A stretch of 64,000 nucleotides of DNA from Saccopteryx bilineata. Taxonomy: Eukaryota; Chordata; Mammalia; Chiroptera; Emballonuridae. The translations under genes and the position numbers were made by a program. Below, one piece after another: positions 57,626 to 64,000 of this stretch. Within the stretch, counting starts at the first letter, position 1. Every line of letters starts with the position of its first letter. Where the stretch lies: NCBI RefSeq assembly GCF_036850765.1, contig NC_089491.1:92226740-92290739 (forward strand), written 5' to 3'. Below the pieces are notes generated by a model that made no database searches, was not told the DNA's origin, and saw only the letters and a list, made by a program, of their open reading frames with translations.

Positions 57626-58284
57626 AAAAACATTATTAGCAAGTCCACCAAAAGTCAAAACCAATGCAGCATTCTTATGTAGCTCACAAAAGCCATTAGC
57701 GATGATAAAATCAAGTGGTGAAGTCTCAACTAAGGACATTAATAGATGATAGTAACAAAATTAAGTCACCAGCAGCCCTCTGCACAAAGAAAAACAGAGT
57801 CCTGAGCAGTAACAGAAATTCTAGTTAGATTTCCAGCAACAAGCATACTGGAAAGGGGAGACCGACAGGGTTTTCATGTCACTCTATCCCACTGAAGCAT
57901 TTTGGGTGGGGCAGAGCAGAGTCTGGTTCTAATTTGAATGACACTATCAAACAAGGGTAAGAAAAATGTACAAATCAGTTAGCTCAAGCCTATATTAAAA
58001 CTTGACAGCAGGAACAAGTTAAGGTAGAGGAGCAAGTAACAAAGATTTTACTTACTTGTGAAAGATAGTCAGATTTTTGTTTTAAGTACTGTTCTCTATT
58101 CAAAAACCTGGAAGGTGTAGGGATAGAGGCTGTATTAAACATGGGATAGTCTGTAGACATATAAAGAAAAAAAGTCAGGGTATAGCACCTGTTGGTCAAA
58201 CCATCTCAGGTTAACAGAATTGGGCAGAAATATTTGGGAACCAAGGTCCTGCAACTCTCAGTTAAAAAAAAAAAATTAAACTTA
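57626..58284. other. Intergenic DNA, no gene seen
   Basis: Nothing recognised. Confidence 0.55.
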
Positions 58285-58294
58285 CTCCATTTAG

Positions 58295-58669
58295 GTTTTT
58301 TTTTTTTTTTCATTTTTTCCGAAGCTGGAAACGGGGAGGCAGGCAGACAGACTCCCGCATGCACCCGACCGGGATCCACCCGGCATGCCCACCAGGGGGC
58401 GATGCTTTGCCCCTCTGGGTCATCGCTCTGTTGTGTCCACAGCCATTCTAGCACCTGAGACAGAGGCCACAGAGCCATCCCCAGCGCCCGGGCCATCTTT
58501 GCTCCAATGGAGCCTCGCTGTGGGAGGGGAAGAGAGAGACAGAGAGGAAGGAGAAGGGGAGGGGTGGAGAAGCAAATGGGTGCCTCTCCTGTGTGCCCTT
58601 GCCGGGAATCGAACCCAGGACTCCTGCATGCCAGGCCGATGCTCTACCACTGAGCAAACCGGCCAGGGC
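58295..58669 (-). mobile_element. SINE family B, reverse strand, 10-bp target duplication
   Basis: CTCCATTTAG at 58285-58294 and 58670-58679. On the reverse strand the head reads GGCCCTGGCCGGTTTGCTCA and the B box GGTTCGATTCC is intact (forward GGAATCGAACC at 58606-58616). Relatively young, many CpG retained. Confidence 0.95.
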
Positions 58670-58819
58670 CTCCATTTAGTTTTAATGTATAAATAGATCC
58701 ATTGGATTATATACCAACATTTATCCTGAAGATAATGCAAACAGAATATTTAGTCAGTTATCAAAAACTATAAAATCTTTAACACATTTTAAATAAATTT
58801 GGTATTGAAATACCTTTTT

Positions 58820-58970
58820 CCAGTGATGGAAAATGATTTGACTTTGAGTGATGAATATAGAACATAATCATAAGTTCAAATCCTATAGAAATGTTTATCT
58901 GAAACCTATGTACTTTTATTGATCAATGTCACCCCATTAAATTTTATTTTCTAAATGAAAAATAAAAGAA
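58820..58970 (+). mobile_element. L1 3' UTR end fragment
   Basis: GACTTTGAGTGATGAATATA, CTGAAACCTATGTAC and GATCAATGTCACCCCATTAA match the end of the L1 at 48.9 kb. Confidence 0.8.
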
Positions 58971-60021
58971 ATACTTTTTTATTCTCTCTACCCTGTCAGC
59001 ACATTTGTAGTACATAAAAATAAAAGTTCTCAAAAGTGAGAAAACAATGCGTTAATGCAGTATCTTCTTTATTATCTTACATTAAATTAAATCTTTAGTA
59101 TTTTTCACATATAAAAAAAGTTATTACTTGTTCTTCACAATTAGGGCATGTGTAACTCTAATGCCAGTTGTTGATCATTCCCACTATTTCCTTTGATAAC
59201 TAAAATGGCAGAGTAGTTTCTGGAGTTAACAATATTTTTATTGTGAATATGAAACTTTATTTTTTAAAGTTTTTCAATTACAGTTTACATGCAGTATTAT
59301 TTGTATTAGTTTCAGGTGCTGAAACTTTGTTTTGTTTTTGGAAAAGAATGAAAGGAATAGAAATATTAGTGCTGACTGGTGAGAGTTCAGGACCATTTCT
59401 TGCAGCCTGGCTTATTTCCCTCAAGCTTTTAAATCAATAAAACAAAAAATAATGGTGAATCCTCACACAGAGAAGCATTGTGCCCGGCACTGTGGAGCTG
59501 TGAAGAGCATATTAGAAATATGTAATTCCAATAGAACTTATCAACACAATTAAAAGATAAATACACATAAATATACACATATGCAAAGAGAAATAAAAAA
59601 TATTTAATAAAACTGCATACAATAAAGTAAAATAGTACAACTTATTATGCATAAGTTTTTAAATATCACAGGGCTATAAAATATAAGAAATAAAGTTGAA
59701 ATTTTTAAATAATAATGGTGAGTTGAACAATAAGATTGTAATGAAATCAATATAGCTCTCAGATGATAGAAAACTAAGGGATGGAGAAGGAATGGAAAGA
59801 AAAAAAGAGAAATATTTAAAGTCTATATATTATCACAGTTTTATGAGAGAAAATCATCAGGTCAGTAGATATTGTTTTGTCACTTCAAGTTAATAGATAT
59901 ATATTTCTTATGTTTAAGAACAGTGTTCGAAGTAAAATCAGAATGCAAATACATTATATAATTTTCAAATCACTGAAGAATTAATTGCACAGAGGGAGTA
60001 CATCCTCTTACAAATAACAAA
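58971..60021. other. AT-rich intergenic DNA, no gene seen
   Basis: A ~60-bp antisense L1 scrap is at 59268-59325. Otherwise nothing recognised. Confidence 0.55.
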
Positions 60022-60035
60022 AGTAATGAAATATT

Positions 60036-60396
60036 CTTCTTCTTTTGCGTGTGTATATATTTTTTTTCTGAAGTGAGAAGTATGGAGGCTGAAAGATAAA
60101 ATCCCCATGGTATGCCCACTAGGGGGCAATACTCTGCCCATCTGCGGCGTTGCTCCATTGCCAGAGTCTTCTTAGCACCTCAGGTGGAGACCTTGAAGCC
60201 ATCCTCAGTGCCAGGGCTAACTTTGCTCCAATGAAGCCTTGGCTGCGGGAGGGGAAGCGATAGATGGAGAGAAAATAGAGGCGGAAGGGTTGAGAAGCAG
60301 ATGGGTGCTTCTCCTGTGTACCCTGGCTGGGAATCAAACCCGGGACATTCACACACCAGGCCTACGCTCTACCACTGAGCCAACTGGCCAGGGCCT
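60036..60396 (-). mobile_element. SINE family B, reverse strand, 14-bp target duplication
   Basis: AGTAATGAAATATT at 60022-60035 and 60397-60410, perfect. Reversed head ACTGAGCCAACTGGCCAGGG at the right end. Confidence 0.96.
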
Positions 60397-60644
60397 AGTA
60401 ATGAAATATTTTTAAGCACTGAAAAAAATAAGGACTGAAAATGTAGTCATAGTAAAAATACAAGTCTGTGTCATCCTTAGTACTGAAGAATGGAAAGTGC
60501 CCAAGGAGACACTAGACAAATTATAATAACCATAATGATAGTGGTGTTAAAACTATCAGAAAAAATGGTTAATTCAAACCAGAAATCATTAAATAGGAGC
60601 AGTTATTTATTGTTTATGAATAAAAATAGATTGACATAAACAAC

Positions 60645-61000
60645 ATAATTGTCTTGGTCTGTTTGGGCTGCTTTAACAAAGATACCATATTTTGGATGGC
60701 TTATACACCATTTATTTTTCACTTTTCTGGGTCTAGGAAGTCCACAGTTAGTACACTTACAGATTCAGTGTCTGGTGAGGGTTCACTTTCTACAGAGCCA
60801 TGTTTTTACTGTAACCCCCCATGAAATACAAGAGGCACTAGCTCTCTGGGGTTTTCTCTAAGGGCACTAATTCCAACTATGAAGGCTGTGCTCTCATGAC
60901 CTAATCACTTCTCAAAGACCTATCTTCAAAACCATCACTTTTCCAAACTATAAATTTTGAAATTTATATGTTGAAATCATAACATTTAATCTATACCAAT
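60645..61000. repeat. Old mammalian interspersed repeat, family not named
   Basis: TCTGTTTGGGCTGCTTTAAC, GATTCAGTGTCTGGTGAGGG, GCTCTCTGGGGTTTTCTCTA and CTCATGACCTAATCACTTCT occur in the order of a common ancient mammalian repeat, probably LTR-derived. Confidence 0.6.
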
Positions 61001-62082
61001 CATAATGCAATTCATTAACCCTTGCCCCTGACACTGGCATTCAAATCAACATTACAATAATGTAGGCTATAAAATATAAATAATTCAATTAATAAGATTA
61101 TATATAAATAGACTATTTTAAGAACATATTTAATTGTCAAATGCAAGCTTTTTATATGCTTACTCATATAATCCATAGAAAATATACAGTGTTTAATCAT
61201 ATTGAGTAAAAAGAAAATTAAATTACAAAAAATAGATATTATAGAGAACTTATCTAATTATATCACACTTAAAACTATAAAGAAATAGTCCATGTAGAAA
61301 TAAAAAATGCATATTTAAATGGAAACTTATTAAATTATTTTTTAATTCTTAGATTAAAGAAGATATAAAAATTTGATTGCTAAATAATTTTTACTACATA
61401 TTTAAAGCTGTGAGATGTAATGACAATTGCACTAAGAGGAAATTAGCATGTTGTAACTCTTCATTACTCACAAAAGAAAAGAATAAAAATACAAAGGACA
61501 CATTCAGTTGGAAAACATAAAGAACAAAAATACCAAAAAATATTAGGATTTTAATTCATCCACATAAAAGCAGAAATTTTGAAATGAAAAAGATAAATGC
61601 AGCTAAAAAGTGATTTTTGGGGACAGTATAAACTAATAGCTGGTATAAAGAAAAAGAAAGAAAGATCAAAATCACACTGTTAAAGCAAAAATTGCACTGG
61701 TCAGAGTTAAACAGGTTAGAGTGATTTTATCAAAGGCTATTGTAAGGGAAGAGAATTGAATTCTGAATTCAATTCTGTTGTTAAAAAGGGATTTTAGGAG
61801 ATGAGGTGAGGGAAAACCATAGGCCAAATTTGTGTGTTAATTGGCACTACCCAGAAGAAAATTAAACTTTCTCCATCTTCATGACAGAGGTAATTTTACT
61901 ACTTGGACTTAAGCTCCTACTCTCCCATAAAGACTGGGAGAAAGTGGTGTTATTATCCTTGATGATTATACAGTATCTCACAGATGGTTTCATGCCCTTG
62001 AGAAAGACTTCCCTGGGTTGTAAAATTGGCAAGAGGCTTTAAGAAGATTTATAGCTCAAAGAAGAAAAAAATTTGAAATTAT
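61001..62082. other. AT-rich intergenic DNA, no gene seen
   Basis: Nothing recognised. Confidence 0.6.
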
Positions 62083-62092
62083 AAATTTTCTA

Positions 62093-62285
62093 CCTGACCA
62101 TATAGCTCAGTTGGTTAGAGCATCGTCCCTATAAGCTAAAGTTTGGGTTTGAGCCCCAGTGAGGTCACATACAAGAAACAACCAACAAATGCATAAATAA
62201 GTAGAACAACAAGTGATGTTTCTCTCTTTCTCTCTATCCCTTCCTCTCTCTTTTTAAAATCAATCAATAAAGAAAGAATTTTAAA
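62093..62285 (+). mobile_element. tRNA-derived SINE of a third, older bat-like type
   Basis: Head CCTGACCATATAGCTCAGTT with GGTTAGAGCATCGTCC, box B region GGGTTTGAGCCCC, body AAACAACCAACAAATGC and CT-rich end. It differs from families A and B. Flanks AAATTTTCTA and AAATTTTTCTA are a near-perfect duplication. Confidence 0.88.
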
Positions 62286-62468
62286 AAATTTTTCTAAAGT
62301 AAATGGTCTAAGAACAGAGAAATCAGAGGCCAAGGGTCAGGAAGAATCTTATCTAAAGTTTTAGTAGAGCTAAGGAGAATATTAAAGTTAGATCCCAGAA
62401 GTTACTATTTTCAAATTTTAATATAGCATGTAATAATGTTATCAGATGATAACTAAATTGGTTTTATT

Positions 62469-62853
62469 TTTATTTTTTGGATTTTTCTGAAGCTGGAAAC
62501 GGGGAGAGACAGTCAGACAGACTCCCGCATGCGCCCGACCGGGATCCACCCGGCATGCCCACCAGGGGCGAAGCTCTTCCCACCAGGGGGCGATGCTCTG
62601 CCAACTGCGTCGCTCTGCTGTGACCAGAGACACTCTAGCGCCTGGGGCAGAGGCCAAGGAGCCATCCCCAGCGCCCGGGCCATCCTTGCTTCAATGGAGC
62701 CTTGGCTGCGGGAGGGGAAGAGAGAGACAGAGAGGAAGGAGGGGGGGTGGAGAAGCAAATGGGGGCTTCTCCTATGTGCCCTGGTCAGGAATTGAACCCG
62801 AGTCCCCCGCACGCCAGGCCGATGCTCTACCGCTGAGCCAACCGGCCAGGGCC
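62469..62853 (-). mobile_element. SINE family B, reverse strand, internal duplication
   Basis: Duplication AACTAAATTG at 62451-62460 and 62854-62863, extending as (G)TTTTAT. Reversed head GAGCCAACCGGCCAGGGCC. A 21-22 bp unit beginning CCCACCAGGGG is doubled at 62558-62578 and 62579-62600. Confidence 0.95.
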
Positions 62854-62945
62854 AACTAAATTGTTTTATAGCAAAGAAAAAGAAAGGACACTTCCACTTC
62901 ATAACTACATTATAACCCTTATACCTAAACATTATAAAGTAAATA

Positions 62946-63389
62946 TGGAGGGGGGGCAGAATATGCCACTCCAGAGTGTGCTACTTTGGAATATGGATTA
63001 TTTAAAACTGAAGACAATGGGGGCTAGCAGACTCAAGAAGAGGTATTTACTTTCCCATTAACTGCTTAAAATAATTTAGATAGTGGGCCTGTACCAATAA
63101 GAGGGCTATTAGCAGAGACATGACATGACAACCACTTATTTACCAAACACCTACAATTCTCAACTTTCCATGAATTGTCTTCCTCCCCTTTAAAGCTTCA
63201 TACCGGGACGCCCTTCTCCTTGACTCAGGATGGTATAAAAGCTTCAATTATTTGACTTTATTTTATTGTGGGGCTCCTATATTTATGGAAATTTGTTTTC
63301 CTTCTGTTAATCTGTCTTATGTCAATTTAATTATTAGGCCAGCCAGAGAACCCAGAAGGGAAGAAGGGTAAAGTTTTCTGCTTCTATAG
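62946..63389 (+). mobile_element. Probable old solo LTR (class I-like), boundaries approximate
   Basis: GGCAGAATATGCCACTCCAG near the start, a TATA-type GGTATAAAAGC at 63231-63241, and the R/U5-like TTTGTTTTCCTTCTGTTAAT then CTGTCTTATGTCAATTTAAT (63291-63330) resemble a mammalian ERV LTR in forward orientation. The family is not named. Confidence 0.5.
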
Positions 63390-64000
63390 TAGCAAATGTA
63401 AAATAATAATCTATTTCAGAATATTTACATGCACACACATGCCTTAAAAGTAAATTTAATATCAATATTAAATCCTTGCTGACATTAAAAGAATAACCCA
63501 CTGAAAGATGTGATTGTGTGTCAGTTGGGGTTCTAGAAGGAAAGAGATGACACATTCAAAAGGATAAAATTTAAGACAGTTCAATGAAGGGACCATTTAT
63601 AAAGGTTTGAGCAGAATTAAACCAACACATATAGTTAAACTTCTAAGTCTGAACAATAGTGAAATTCCAGTAGTGAAATCCAGTTAATGGAATCCAGTGA
63701 AAAGGAATCCAGTGAAATTTAGGACCATGGACCACTACACACACCTAAACACATCCTGGGGACATAAAGAATAGAGATTTTTTGTTGTTTATTACAGATT
63801 GGCAGTAAAGTATTATTCTAAGATCTTCTGAATGTGCTTCCCACTGTTCAAACACAATAGGAAGGTGAAAGGCAAAGAACCCATCCAGAGCAAATACAAG
63901 GCAGAGTGGGGTGATGTATGAATATAGGGTGGGAGAAGTCAGCAAAGACTATATCGTAATTTCAAATAATCCCCAAATCAAGAGATATGTCATATTTTAT
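63390..64000. other. Intergenic DNA to window end, no gene seen
   Basis: A short GAATCCAGTGAAA-type imperfect repetition lies at about 63665-63720. Otherwise nothing recognised. Confidence 0.55.

Noticed and set aside
58206..58740. Several 75-106 codon frames on both strands
   Set aside because: All fall in the SINE family B copy at 58295-58669 and mirror frames seen in other SINE copies.

Overview
The window is vertebrate nuclear DNA, almost certainly from a bat. It is AT-rich, has no recognisable intact protein-coding gene, and is dense in retroposons. The host inference rests on four things: many copies of two tRNA-derived SINE families (called A and B here), one SINE of a third bat-like type at about 62.1 kb, L1 elements with a G-rich 3' UTR, and a hAT-type miniature transposon at 49.8 kb. 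I associate families A and B with rhinolophoid bats (horseshoe or leaf-nosed). That assignment is from memory and was not searched.

Layout. 0-10 kb: three L1 pieces, an LTR-like insertion in an ancient L1, one precisely bounded SINE, and a 1.1-kb 5'-truncated L1 (8.95-10.1 kb). 10-30 kb: mostly unique-looking AT-rich DNA with scattered SINEs, MIR and L2 relics and microsatellites. A composite SINE insertion at 19585-20152 carries foreign sequence inside one pair of target-site duplications. 30-35 kb: a reverse-strand L1 5' half (5' UTR plus ORF1 start) with no matching 3' half and a SINE inside ORF1. 35-45 kb: SINEs, an AT palindrome, and the most unusual object in the window, a decayed DNA transposon at about 39773-41704. 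Its reverse-strand pseudogene is colinear with a protein family I know mainly from invertebrates. 45-55 kb: L1, hAT miniature element, a 253-nt all-purine GAA/GGA tract, the best preserved SINE (53002-53380), and a solo retroviral LTR with a duplicated U3 segment (54230-54612). 55-64 kb: more SINEs, antisense L1 3' ends and LTR-like relics.

Nothing forms an operon or pathway. The biology on show is retroposition: L1 supplies the machinery, SINEs use it (A-rich tails, 10-17 bp target duplications), and some SINE tails have grown into microsatellites. The short open frames present are chance, repeat-derived, or fragments of L1. Names of repeat families are recognition from memory; boundaries are exact only where a target duplication is stated.
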